A stretch of 9,334 nucleotides of DNA from Chitinophagaceae bacterium (GCA_026785745.1 JAJAZO010000116.1:1-9334), one strand, 5' to 3'. Counted from the first letter of the stretch, positions 1 through 7,321 are shown. Numbers and translations: made by a program. Notes: generated from the sequence alone by a model not told the origin.

Positions 1-133
1 CTTCACCTACAATTTCATCCCCCCGCACTACTACACAGCCAAAAGGACCTCCATGGCCACTTTCCATTCCCTGTTTTGAAAGTTCAATAGACCTTTCCAG
101 AAATTTTCTGTCTCGTTCTTTCAGCGTATTCAT
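1..133 (-). CDS. Guanine/nucleoside deaminase, N-terminal 44 residues (partial)
   Basis: An ATG at 133 (minus strand) opens a frame that is still open at the left edge, giving 44 residues. The stretch around residues 21-36, QGMESGHGGPFGCVVV, matches the N-terminal helix and first strand of the cytidine/deoxycytidylate deaminase-like family, closest in my recollection to guanine deaminase of the GuaD type (GGPFGAVIV). Family members are cytosolic zinc enzymes that hydrolyse the amino group of guanine or related bases to give xanthine and ammonia. The zinc-binding HAE and PCxxC motifs would lie beyond the window, so catalytic competence cannot be judged. It is transcribed divergently from the gene at 306 across 172 bp. 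A tRNA adenosine deaminase (TadA) is possible but the GHGGPFG pattern fits GuaD better. Confidence 0.8.
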   Translation of the reverse strand, partial: MNTLKERDRKFLERSIELSKQGMESGHGGPFGCVVVRGDEIVGE

Positions 134-218
134 TATCAATACTTAAACATTTTAAAGGGAAATGTGAATTACCAGGCGATTTTGCACAGTTTATCCACCG
201 GAAGATTCCAATATGAAG

Positions 219-242
219 TTAATATTAATTTTAGGTTAACCT
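219..242. repeat. Two adjacent 10-bp palindromes upstream of the 306 gene
   Basis: TTAATATTAA (219-228) and AGGTTAACCT (233-242) are both perfect 10-bp palindromes separated by 4 bp. They lie immediately upstream of the proposed -33 element at 244-246 in the divergent spacer between the deaminase and the 306 gene. This is a plausible operator position, but no regulator is identified and AT-rich palindromes arise by chance. Confidence 0.3.
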
Positions 243-243
243 G

Positions 244-273
244 TTGTTACTTATCAAAACCACAGTAATTTTT
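244..273 (+). promoter_or_regulatory. Putative Bacteroidota promoter for the 306 gene
   Basis: TTG at 244-246 and TAATTTTT at 266-273 are separated by 19 bp. The Bacteroidota consensus is TTG, 19-21 bp, TAnnTTTG, so only the last base of the -7 element deviates. Transcription would begin near 280, leaving about 25 nt before ATG 306. This argues against the in-frame TTG at 282, which would sit almost on the first transcribed base. Confidence 0.4.
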
Positions 274-305
274 CTCTCAAATTGCAACCACTTAAACTTT
301 ACACC

Positions 306-812
306 ATGAGATGGGAATCAGCTGCCTCTACTTCTAACAACGAAACTTACCACCTGTACAAAGATGATAAGAAATTACTTACTCTTATCTTAAATCCTTT
401 TTCCAATACAGCAAGGGTGGAATGCGATAAACAGAAAAGAGTTTTTCTTATTCGCAAAGAAGGTTTTCTTCGTAATAAAGTTGTTCTTCGAAACGAGTAT
501 GGAGTTAAGATTGGTGAATTAGGACAAGAGAACAAAGAAAACTTTATTGATGTAAATGACGAACGTTTTTTCTACACTACACATAATAACCCACTGGCAG
601 AATTAGTGTTGTACAAAGAGTCAAAAGAAAATCCTTTTGTAACCTGCGGCCTTAGCACAAGAGAAGGAAATGCAGAAGTTCATTTTACAAAAGATAAACA
701 GCTCTCCGATACATCACACCCCGGCTTATTGATGGCCTTGTGCTGGTATATGTTCCTGCCGGTAACGAAGGAGAATGTAGCTGACCCGATAGCTATCGGG
801 TTTGCTTCCTGA
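306..812 (+). CDS. Hypothetical protein, possibly a LURP-one/tubby-C-like beta-rich fold
   Basis: A 168-residue reading frame from ATG 306; an in-frame TTG at 282 would add 8 residues but falls at the likely transcription start. I do not recognise the family with certainty. It has no signal peptide. Successive short beta strands (for example residues 15-25, 37-50, 58-70) are followed near residues 142-155 by one hydrophobic, aromatic segment, GLLMALCWYMFLPV. Strand-rich proteins ending in a buried hydrophobic helix recall the LURP-one/tubby C-terminal superfamily, but this is an impression of pattern, not a match. The final residues, roughly PIAIG, are encoded by a perfect palindrome, and the stop lies 9 bp from the stop of the convergent Mur ligase gene. 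The C-terminus may therefore have been remodelled by repeat insertion. Function unknown. Confidence 0.75.
   Translation: MRWESAASTSNNETYHLYKDDKKLLTLILNPFSNTARVECDKQKRVFLIRKEGFLRNKVVLRNEYGVKIGELGQENKENFIDVNDERFFYTTHNNPLAELVLYKESKENPFVTCGLSTREGNAEVHFTKDKQLSDTSHPGLLMALCWYMFLPVTKENVADPIAIGFAS
785..800. repeat. 16-bp perfect palindrome CCCGATAGCTATCGGG at a convergent gene junction
   Basis: Both halves pair fully; as RNA the sequence would form a 6-bp stem with a 4-nt loop, followed on the plus strand by TTTGCTTCC. It overlaps the last codons of the upstream (+) gene and lies 22 bp beyond the stop of the convergent (-) gene, so it could end both transcripts as a bidirectional terminator. The U-run is poor, so a short genomic repeat element (REP-like) is an equal alternative. 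Confidence 0.5.
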
Positions 813-821
813 TTTAGTTAG

Positions 822-2198
822 CTATAAGTCTTGCCATGTTTGTTTGGCAAATTGTTCCAGCGATGGGTCTCTTGCTGCCATCAATAGTATTGCACAGTTA
901 TCTGTAAGGTGAGAACGGGTACTTGCTAAAAAATCATTTCTATTTTCTACAAAAAATGCCTGCTTGCCCAATGCTTTTAAATCATTGATGAGGTCATTGG
1001 CAGAAATATCTTTTTCCGCAGTACCACCAACATAAAAAATTTCACTCATCCATATTTCATCTTCCGGCCGTAATGTCCTTGCAATTTCTTTTACAAAATC
1101 TTCCCGTAAAAATTTCGTAGGTTTATATCCATGAGGTTGAAACCAGGCAATAACTTTTGGCGAAACAGGCTGGCAAGCTTCAATAGCAGCAGCACATTTG
1201 ACAGGATTATGAGCATAATCATCAATCAACCATACGCCATTCTTTTTGCCATATACCTGGTGACGGCGATAGATGCCCTCATAAACACTTAATGCTTCTG
1301 CACAGGTTTCAAGACCTGCACCTATTCCATTTGCAATGGTAACTGCTGCCAATGCATTTTCCATGTTATGCTTTCCTGCCGTATTAATTGAAAAGTGAAT
1401 ATTGTGAATTAAAAATTGAATATTAAATCCAGACTGCTTGAAATCAGTAGCTATGTAGCCAGCATAAATATGCGGATCCGTAGAAAAATCCTGTTGCACT
1501 TCTTGAGAAAGTTGCTGCGCCAACGGATGAGATTGGTTGACGACAAATTTTTTGCTATTATTCTTAAAGATGCCAAACACCCTCATCAGTTCATCTATTT
1601 CCTGGTGGTCTTTATCTATATTCAGTAATAATCCTATCTCCGGTTTATACTGAACAATGGAACCATCGCTTTCATCAGCTTCTATTACCAACCACTCTCC
1701 TGCACCGACTTTTGCATTACCTATTTTTCCTTGTTTAATAATACTTATCAATCCTGCACCGCTGATGATGCTTGGCTGAAGACCGGCATGCTCTAAAATA
1801 TCAAACAACATAGCACTGGTGGTACTCTTGCCGCTGGTACCGTCTACTGCAATTGTTTTCTTACTGGATGCAATCAATGACAGGAGTTCTGACCTTCTCA
1901 TTATCGGAATATTCAATTGCTTTGCCTTCTGTACTTCTGCCACCGTATCTTCTATTGCTGTTGATACTACAATCAGGTCAGTTGATTCAGTAATGCCGTC
2001 ACCGTTTTGCACAAAACAGCGAATACCCTCTGCTTCTAATTTTTCCTGCACTTCATTAAATACACCGGGGGCAAAAAAACGGTCACTTCCGGAAACAGTT
2101 TTGCCAATGCCTTTCAGGTATTGGGCAATAGCACTCATGCCCACACCGGCCACACCGATAAAAAAAGGGTTGTGAAAATCTTTTAAAGAGGAAATCAT
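822..2198 (-). CDS. MurC-like UDP-N-acetylmuramate ligase family protein with divergent motifs
   Basis: A 458-residue, three-domain Mur ligase of normal MurC length. The N-terminal nucleotide-binding region reads IGVAGVGMSAIAQYL (14-28). The central ATPase domain has a P-loop GTSGKSTT (120-127), EADESDGS (173-180) and NIDKDH (193-198), then GKHNMENALAA (275-285). The C-terminal domain has RR (311-312), DDYAHNP (326-332) and FQPHGY (353-358). The family joins an amino acid or peptide to UDP-N-acetylmuramate using ATP in cytosolic peptidoglycan synthesis or recycling. Classical MurC has GTHGKTTT, DDYGHHP, QPHRY and GAGD; here they are GTSGKSTT, DDYAHNP, QPHGY and AARD (441-444). The gene lies apart from any division/cell-wall cluster, which suggests a paralogue or Mpl-like enzyme rather than the essential MurC. 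Start ATG 2198 has no Shine-Dalgarno. Substrate unknown. Confidence 0.9.
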   Translation of the reverse strand: MISSLKDFHNPFFIGVAGVGMSAIAQYLKGIGKTVSGSDRFFAPGVFNEVQEKLEAEGIRCFVQNGDGITESTDLIVVSTAIEDTVAEVQKAKQLNIPIMRRSELLSLIASSKKTIAVDGTSGKSTTSAMLFDILEHAGLQPSIISGAGLISIIKQGKIGNAKVGAGEWLVIEADESDGSIVQYKPEIGLLLNIDKDHQEIDELMRVFGIFKNNSKKFVVNQSHPLAQQLSQEVQQDFSTDPHIYAGYIATDFKQSGFNIQFLIHNIHFSINTAGKHNMENALAAVTIANGIGAGLETCAEALSVYEGIYRRHQVYGKKNGVWLIDDYAHNPVKCAAAIEACQPVSPKVIAWFQPHGYKPTKFLREDFVKEIARTLRPEDEIWMSEIFYVGGTAEKDISANDLINDLKALGKQAFFVENRNDFLASTRSHLTDNCAILLMAARDPSLEQFAKQTWQDL

Positions 2199-2259
2199 GC
2201 TGCAAATAAAAGAAATTATTGGAGAGAAGGATTTTTAGTTCCTCACCCGTCAAAGCCGC

Positions 2260-2293
2260 ATTCATACTATCTTTTTTTAGCAGTAGTATGAAT
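2260..2293. promoter_or_regulatory. Perfect 10-bp inverted repeat in a divergent promoter region
   Basis: ATTCATACTA (2260-2269) and TAGTATGAAT (2284-2293) are exact reverse complements separated by 14 bp containing a T-rich run. The element lies between the divergent Mur ligase (start 2198) and peroxidase (start 2369) genes. It could be an operator for a dimeric regulator or a hairpin in the leader of either transcript. No matching regulator gene is in the window. Confidence 0.45.
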
Positions 2294-2368
2294 AAGAAAA
2301 AAATCGCAGCATCTTAAACTTTAAATCTACCGGTCAGTCAGAAGCCGGAACCACCAAAAGCCCCGACT

Positions 2369-3538
2369 ATGTTTGCCCACAAGCCTAAAATATTTATCAT
2401 TTCAGGAATTTCGTTCCTGTTAGTGCTTATAGCCTGCAATAAAAGTGAAGATGACACTACTCCAACACCTGTTGATCCTGTAGCCGCTGTGTTGAATTTA
2501 CCAGCAACGCCATTTAATTTTGCCAACATCATTCAACCGGCATACCTGAGTTCGCCACCCATACAAGCCCAGATAAACACCCCTGCCGGTAATGCAATTA
2601 CTGATAACGGAGCTACACTTGGCCGGGTGCTATTCTATGATAAAAGTCTTTCTATTAATAATACGATTGCCTGTGCCTCCTGTCACAAACAGGCCAATGG
2701 TTTTTCTGACCCGGTTGCAAAAAGTGTTGGTTTTAATGGCGGACTTACCGTAAGAAATTCTATGTCTTTAATTGATGCAAAATATTATCCCAATGGCCGC
2801 TTTTTCTGGGACCAGAGAGCAACAACACTTGAGGACCAGGTGCTGATACCTGTACAGGATTTAGTAGAAATGGGAATGACGTTACCGCAATTAGAAGCAA
2901 AATTGAAAACACTAGCCTACTATCCTTCGCTTTTCACCAAAGCATTTGGTGATGCAAATATTACCAGCACACGGATATCTTTAGCCCTTTCACAGTTTGT
3001 ACGTTCTATTGTTTCTTTTCAATCAAAATATGATGCTGGAAGAGGAACCTATGCGCCGGTGCCCGGTCCAGCACCCACCGATTTATTCCCCAATTTTACA
3101 GCACAGGAAAACAGGGGCAAAGAAATTTTTCTCTCTCCAATTGGCGGCTGTGCTCCTTGTCATGGCTCAGAAAAGTTTACTGCGCCACAAGAAAAAAATA
3201 ACGGCCTTGATTTAGGTACTATGGACAGGGGATTTGGTGCTGTAGTAAATAACACAAATCTTGATGCCAATTTCAAAGTAACAACATTGCGCAATGTAGA
3301 GCTAACTGCTCCTTATATGCATGATGGACGTTTTGCTACACTGGAGCAGGTGGTAGAACATTACAGCACTGGTGTAAAAAATCATCCTAACCTCTCGCCA
3401 CAACTCAGGCTACCCGGTGGCCAACCCCGGTTAATAAATTTATCGCCGCAGGATAAAGCAGCTTTAGTGGCCTTTCTGAAAACATTGACAGATGCGACTG
3501 TAAGTACCGATGTGAAGTATTCAAATCCGTTTAAGTAA
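2369..3538 (+). CDS. Di-heme cytochrome c peroxidase / MauG family lipoprotein
   Basis: A 389-residue protein with two c-type heme sites, CASCH (102-106) and CAPCH (261-265), the hallmark of the bacterial cytochrome c peroxidase/MauG family. Members reduce hydrogen peroxide with electrons from small cytochromes, or oxidise a protein or organic substrate. Residues 1-22 are a hydrophobic lipoprotein signal ending LVLIAC, so Cys23 is probably lipidated; the acidic CNKSEDD that follows would favour outer-membrane or surface location. FFWDQR (145-150), VEMGM (166-170) and LRNVELTAPYMHDG (307-320) are family signatures. By eye, Tyr332 in VVEHYSTG stands where classical peroxidases carry the methionine heme ligand, more like MauG. 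No other Met occurs before residue 131, so ATG 2369 is the only sensible start, without a visible Shine-Dalgarno. Divergent from the Mur ligase gene; no electron-donor cytochrome gene is adjacent. Confidence 0.92.
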   Translation: MFAHKPKIFIISGISFLLVLIACNKSEDDTTPTPVDPVAAVLNLPATPFNFANIIQPAYLSSPPIQAQINTPAGNAITDNGATLGRVLFYDKSLSINNTIACASCHKQANGFSDPVAKSVGFNGGLTVRNSMSLIDAKYYPNGRFFWDQRATTLEDQVLIPVQDLVEMGMTLPQLEAKLKTLAYYPSLFTKAFGDANITSTRISLALSQFVRSIVSFQSKYDAGRGTYAPVPGPAPTDLFPNFTAQENRGKEIFLSPIGGCAPCHGSEKFTAPQEKNNGLDLGTMDRGFGAVVNNTNLDANFKVTTLRNVELTAPYMHDGRFATLEQVVEHYSTGVKNHPNLSPQLRLPGGQPRLINLSPQDKAALVAFLKTLTDATVSTDVKYSNPFK

Positions 3539-3550
3539 AACCCTGTCCTT

Positions 3551-3570
3551 ATCCTTCGACAAACTCAGGA
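3551..3570 (+). repeat. 20-bp intergenic repeat, copy 1
   Basis: The 20 bases ATCCTTCGACAAACTCAGGA recur as the reverse complement at 7391-7410 with one mismatch (C/T at the ninth base). The ends TCCT/AGGA pair around an 11-nt centre. Similar CTTCGACAAACTCAGG-type elements are, to my recollection, frequent between genes in Bacteroidota. This copy lies 13 bp after the peroxidase stop, in the 165-bp convergent spacer. Confidence 0.6.
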
Positions 3571-3684
3571 GGAACTTAGGTCACAAAGTCCTTACTATTT
3601 ATAAAATGAATCAAAGGAAACATGGTCGATATCCTATTACTCTTAGAAATCTATTTACCCTTAAAGTATTTATGGCCAAAGTCT

Positions 3685-3702
3685 CTCCGCCAATCGGGGG
3701 AG
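3685..3702. terminator. Hairpin next to the stop of the DUF1905 gene, possible terminator or repeat
   Basis: CTCCGCCAATCGGGGGAG folds into a stem of CTCC/GGAG plus CC/GG across one G-G mismatch, with an AATC loop. On the minus strand it begins one base after the stop codon at 3704-3706. No T-run follows, so it is a weak intrinsic terminator at best. Its shape resembles short palindromic repeats seen elsewhere in the window. Confidence 0.35.
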
Positions 3703-3703
3703 G

Positions 3704-4198
3704 CTATGGGTTTCTTAGCATTTCAGGATAGCCCCATTTTTTAGCAAGGGCATTCACTGCCATAGTGATTCTTTTTACTTTAGTTGGTTCTGTTTTAGCA
3801 TCATCAATCCATTTGCTGAAGTATCGCTGGTGTGATCCTGTCAGGTTTTTAAAAAATTCTTTAGCAGCAGGTTCGTCATTGAGGCAATCCATAAAATCTT
3901 TATTGAAAATAAATTCACTTTTATCTTCTGTCAACTGAACTTTTAGCATCGCCCCATGTTTCTTACCTATAGCTTTTCGAAGAGCCGCATTCAGCACAAA
4001 AATAAACAGCCCACCACCCATTGGGAGTAATGACACTCTTTTGACAGGATGGGCATCCAGCTTACCTTTTACTTTAAATTCTTTACGGTTGCCCGGCTTT
4101 AATTCCTGCACCAGGTCAGGCGGTACTTCGAAATAAGTCCATCCTGTTTTTTCGCCTTGTGAACCAAAGCGTTTTATCGTTGCCGCAAATTGAACCAT
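3704..4198 (-). CDS. DUF1905 and YdeI/OmpD-associated (OmdA) domain protein
   Basis: A 164-residue soluble protein with two recognisable parts. Residues about 3-90 match DUF1905, a small beta-barrel domain: TGWTYFEVPPDL (18-29), GKLDAHPVKRVSLLPMGGG (45-63) and the KAIGKKHGAMLKVQL stretch (75-89). Residues about 100-155 match the YdeI/OmpD-associated family helices: AAKEFFKNLTGSHQRYFSKW (111-130), then WIDDAK and KVKRITMAVNALA. The pairing of these domains is common in Bacteroidota and other bacteria. The family has been linked by name to bacteriocin protection and OmpD association, but no biochemical activity is established, and I assign none. Start ATG 4198 lacks a Shine-Dalgarno. Divergent from the iron-permease-family gene across 82 bp. 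Confidence 0.85.
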   Translation of the reverse strand: MVQFAATIKRFGSQGEKTGWTYFEVPPDLVQELKPGNRKEFKVKGKLDAHPVKRVSLLPMGGGLFIFVLNAALRKAIGKKHGAMLKVQLTEDKSEFIFNKDFMDCLNDEPAAKEFFKNLTGSHQRYFSKWIDDAKTEPTKVKRITMAVNALAKKWGYPEMLRNP

Positions 4199-4280
4199 AC
4201 CAGATAACTAAATGGTTTAATTTCAATAATTAATTCTGACAAAGTAAATCTACAAACAGTTCAACTTTAAATCAATTGTT

Positions 4281-4766
4281 ATGAAAACAAAAAATGCATT
4301 TTCCGTGGGGTTTGAAAAATTTTCCGGCAAAATTACCAAAGCAACGGGCAGCTCAACGGCTTTTATACTGGCATTTCTGGTAATTATTGTTTGGGGTATA
4401 ACCGGGCCTGTTTTCAATTTCTCCAATACCTGGCAATTGGTTATTAATACCGGCACCACTATCATTACTTTCCTGATGGTGTTTTTAATTCAGCAATCGC
4501 AGAATAAAGATACCGTTGCCATTCAATTAAAACTGAATGAACTTATAGCTGCCAGTGCCACCGCCAGCAACCGGCTGATTGATGTAGAAGACCTTACTGT
4601 AAAAGAATTAGAAACACTTAAAAAATTCTATGTGCAGTTATCTGAGCTGGCAAAAAAAGAAATAGACATCCACAACACCCATTCTATTGATGAAGCTCAA
4701 ACAATTCATCAGCAAAAGAAAGGACAGATAAAAAAATATGCCTCTGTTCTGCCGCCTAAAAGTTAA
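4281..4766 (+). CDS. Low-affinity iron permease family small membrane protein
   Basis: A 161-residue protein matching the Iron_permease family (PF04120 type). Two membrane segments are visible, about residues 25-44 and 51-71. The signature region reads WGITGPVFNFSNTWQLVINT (38-57), followed by the highly conserved GTTIITFLMVFLIQ and QNKDTVAIQLKLNELI (74-89). A cytosolic, charged, helical tail fills residues 75-161. The family is named from the fungal low-affinity iron transporter Fet4, but the bacterial proteins are much smaller and have not been shown to move iron as far as I know, so the transport role is inference. Start ATG 4281 has no Shine-Dalgarno; the leader carries AACTTTAAAT at 4263-4272. 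Likely expressed alone. Confidence 0.9.
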   Translation: MKTKNAFSVGFEKFSGKITKATGSSTAFILAFLVIIVWGITGPVFNFSNTWQLVINTGTTIITFLMVFLIQQSQNKDTVAIQLKLNELIAASATASNRLIDVEDLTVKELETLKKFYVQLSELAKKEIDIHNTHSIDEAQTIHQQKKGQIKKYASVLPPKS

Positions 4767-4787
4767 ATGATATGAAAAATATCCATT
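4766..4787 (+). terminator. Weak hairpin after the iron-permease-family gene
   Basis: AATGATAT (4766-4773) and ATATCCATT (4779-4787) pair with one bulged C around a GAAAA loop, starting at the stop codon. The stem is AT-rich and is followed by AAAG rather than a T-run, so termination here is only a possibility. Confidence 0.2.
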
Positions 4788-4824
4788 AAAGCAGTTGAAA
4801 ACTTTCATGCCCCGCCTATTTGGT

Positions 4825-4832
4825 TATTTTTG
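4825..4832 (+). promoter_or_regulatory. Putative -7 element for the outer-membrane protein gene
   Basis: TATTTTTG matches the Bacteroidota -7 consensus TAnnTTTG exactly. The -33 position is weak (TTTC at 4803-4806, 18 bp upstream, against TTTG). Transcription from here would start near 4839, 18 nt before ATG 4857. The alternative in-frame TTG at 4830 overlaps this element and so is unlikely to be the start codon. Confidence 0.45.
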
Positions 4833-4856
4833 CGGCATCTCACTAACAGTATAGCT

Positions 4857-7277
4857 ATGTACAAAAGACTGCTCCTTATCCTTCTAAAACTATTTCTTGC
4901 TACACTCTTGTTTGTATTTTCAGTGTCTTGTTTTGGGCAAGAAACTCCTGTCAGCATCAAAATCATCAATCAAAAAAAAGAGCCTGTAGCTTTTGCCTCC
5001 GTAACCGTCATCAACAGGCTCGATAGCATACAAATAATAAAAAAAGTAGCCGATAGCAGCGGTATTGCAAGGTTTAATCTCTCAAAAAATAATCAATACA
5101 CCATTAACATTACTTCTATTAATTATCAGCCAATTGAAAAAGGTATTTCAACTTCCGGCAACCAGACTTCTTTCAGTTTTATTGCTGAGCCATTGGGAAA
5201 AACATTAGAAACAGCCATCATTACTTCCAAAAAACCGTTGATGAAGCAGGAAGATGATAAACTGATAATCGACCCGGAGAATCTGGTTGCCGCTTCTACC
5301 AGCGGCTATGAAGTGATTGAAAAAACACCCGGCCTTTTTGTTGACCAGGATGGCAATATTTATATCAGCAGCATGACACCAGCCACAGTTCAAATTAATG
5401 GCCGTGATATGAGAATGAGTGCTGCCGATGTGGCCACCATGCTCAAAGGTTTGCCACCTGATGCAATTTCAAAAATTGAAATAGTGAAAACCCCTTCTGC
5501 CAAATACGATGCCTCCAGTAGTGGCGGTATTGTAAATGTAATTTTAAAGAAAGGTGTTAAGATTGGTATGACAGGCAGTGTAAATGCAGGAATACAACAA
5601 GGTACATATGGCAACCAGTTTATCGGTTTCAACCTGAATAATAATGATGGGAAAAAGAACTCCTATATTAATTTTAATTATAGCAAACGAAATAGTTATG
5701 AAAAGATAATCACCGACCGCATTTTTGCACCGGATTCGATGCTTAGCCAAAATGCTTTTACAAAATACCCTTCTGATGTTTTTTATACAGGCTATGGCCT
5801 TACCTACACCCATGGCAAATGGGATATTGATTTCTCCGGTAGTATAACGCTGAACTATTTTAATAATAATACAGAAAACCTGAGTGCAATACAAAAAATA
5901 AGTACTTCACAGCTACTAACAAACAACCTGAATAGTGTTATTAATAAAGGGAGTTCTCTCGTTATTGGAAATGGCATTGAAACAAAATTGAAAATTGATT
6001 CTCTCGGTTCAGAATGGTCGACACAACTTTTTTATTACAACTCCCATAACATTTCTAACCAGGCATTTTCAACCAGTTTTTACACCCCGGCGCTACCGAC
6101 CAATGGCGGAGATGGTAAAGCGGATAATAAAAGGGATTTATTCTCGGCAAAATCCGACCTGAAGTTGAAAATGAAAAAGAAATTCACTTTTGAGACAGGA
6201 GTAAAATCTACGTTTCATCTTTTTAAAAACATCACCAACTACTTCCGTGAATCGGTAGGAATAAGAACAAAAGATAATAATCGAACCAATTCATTTAACT
6301 ATGATGAAAATATAAACTCTCTGTATCTGCAAGGTTCAAAAACGTTGGGAAAAGATTTTGTCATCAAAACTGGTGTCAGAATGGAAAACACCAATATGAA
6401 AGGGAGGCAAATCATTCCTTCCGACACTACATTTAATATTCATCGTACTGACCTGTTTCCCTACATCTATTTAAGTAAAAACCTGATGAAGATTGCCAGT
6501 TATGATTTAAGAGCTTATCTCGTTTATCGTCGAACTATCAACCGTCCCGGGTATGATCAGTTGAACCCTTTTTCCAGATTTATTGACCAGTATCTTTCTG
6601 AAACAGGCAATCCTTCGCTGCGTCCGCAATTCAATCAGAATTACGAAGCCAATGTGAGTGTAGATGAACGTCCTATTCTTGCCGTTGGTGTAAATGATAC
6701 GAGAGATATTTTCACTAATGTAATTTATCAATCTGATACCAGCCAGAGTCAGGCTTACAGAACGTATGATAATCTCGGTAAAAACAAGGAATGGTATTTC
6801 CGTGGCCTTGGCGCCATACCTCCCGGTGGCAGGTATTTCTTTGTGCTGGGTGCACAGTACAATCACAATTTCTACCAGGGATTGTATGAAAACAAACCTT
6901 TGTCTTTCAAAAAAGGCACCTGGACATTATTTACTTACCAAACATTTAAGCTGGATAAAAAATCAGTCATTACACTCAATGGATTTCTACGCCTGAAAGG
7001 GCAACAACAGTTTTATGAACTCAGCACTTTTGGAGCATTGAATACCAGTATCAACAGGAAATTTTTAAAGGAAAAGCTGATTGTAACACTTAGCCTCAGC
7101 GACATGTTCTTCAGCAATAAAAACAATTTCAGCATCACTCAAGGTTCAATAAATGCCACAGGCTTCCGGCAGTCTGATACCCGGCGAATAGGCATTAATC
7201 TCCGTTATAGCTTTGGTATCCGGAAAAAAGAAGAGGGTAATAACATGTTTAACGCTGAGCCGCCGATAACTAATTAA
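4857..7277 (+). CDS. Outer-membrane beta-barrel protein, TonB-dependent-receptor-like
   Basis: 806 residues from ATG 4857 (an upstream TTG at 4830 overlaps the promoter). A signal peptide spans about residues 1-28, ending CFGQ. Residues about 31-112 are a carboxypeptidase-regulatory-like beta-sandwich (KKEPVAFASVTV at 40-51). Residues about 118-235 are a plug-like domain with VIEKTPGLFVDQDGNIYI (153-170), VQINGRD (178-184), PPDAISKIEIVKTPSAKYDA (200-219) and SSGGIVNVILKK (221-232). The remainder is a 16-24-strand type outer-membrane barrel ending in GINLRYSFG. This arrangement fits the Bacteroidota outer-membrane beta-barrel family (OMP_b-brl_3 type), related to SusC/TonB receptors. No SusD-like partner, glycan enzyme, siderophore gene or anti-sigma regulator is adjacent, so the ligand cannot be inferred. 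No TonB box is obvious. No clear terminator follows. Confidence 0.92.
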   Translation: MYKRLLLILLKLFLATLLFVFSVSCFGQETPVSIKIINQKKEPVAFASVTVINRLDSIQIIKKVADSSGIARFNLSKNNQYTINITSINYQPIEKGISTSGNQTSFSFIAEPLGKTLETAIITSKKPLMKQEDDKLIIDPENLVAASTSGYEVIEKTPGLFVDQDGNIYISSMTPATVQINGRDMRMSAADVATMLKGLPPDAISKIEIVKTPSAKYDASSSGGIVNVILKKGVKIGMTGSVNAGIQQGTYGNQFIGFNLNNNDGKKNSYINFNYSKRNSYEKIITDRIFAPDSMLSQNAFTKYPSDVFYTGYGLTYTHGKWDIDFSGSITLNYFNNNTENLSAIQKISTSQLLTNNLNSVINKGSSLVIGNGIETKLKIDSLGSEWSTQLFYYNSHNISNQAFSTSFYTPALPTNGGDGKADNKRDLFSAKSDLKLKMKKKFTFETGVKSTFHLFKNITNYFRESVGIRTKDNNRTNSFNYDENINSLYLQGSKTLGKDFVIKTGVRMENTNMKGRQIIPSDTTFNIHRTDLFPYIYLSKNLMKIASYDLRAYLVYRRTINRPGYDQLNPFSRFIDQYLSETGNPSLRPQFNQNYEANVSVDERPILAVGVNDTRDIFTNVIYQSDTSQSQAYRTYDNLGKNKEWYFRGLGAIPPGGRYFFVLGAQYNHNFYQGLYENKPLSFKKGTWTLFTYQTFKLDKKSVITLNGFLRLKGQQQFYELSTFGALNTSINRKFLKEKLIVTLSLSDMFFSNKNNFSITQGSINATGFRQSDTRRIGINLRYSFGIRKKEEGNNMFNAEPPITN

Positions 7278-7321
7278 TAATGTGATAACAAAATAAAACC
7301 TGCAAAGTGATATTTAATACA

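Noticed and set aside
282..305. TTG start adding 8 residues to the 306-812 protein
   Set aside because: It would sit at the predicted transcription start and adds nothing recognisable; ATG 306 is preferred.
1389..1427. AT-rich, repeat-like stretch inside the Mur ligase gene, suspected as an inserted repeat
   Set aside because: In frame it encodes FNIQFLIHNIHFSIN, a plausible beta-strand pair directly before the conserved GKHNMENALAA, so it is most likely normal coding sequence.
2368..2375. TATGTTTG, an exact match to the -7 promoter consensus
   Set aside because: It overlaps the start codon of the peroxidase gene, has no TTG at the -33 position, and no later start codon would keep the lipoprotein signal, so it is coincidental.
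2338..2532. 64-codon minus-strand frame over the start of the peroxidase gene
   Set aside because: It is antisense to a well-supported gene and contains no recognisable domain.
4830..4856. TTG start adding 9 residues to the outer-membrane protein
   Set aside because: It overlaps a -7 promoter element, and the extension would place a polar stretch before a signal peptide that begins properly at ATG 4857.
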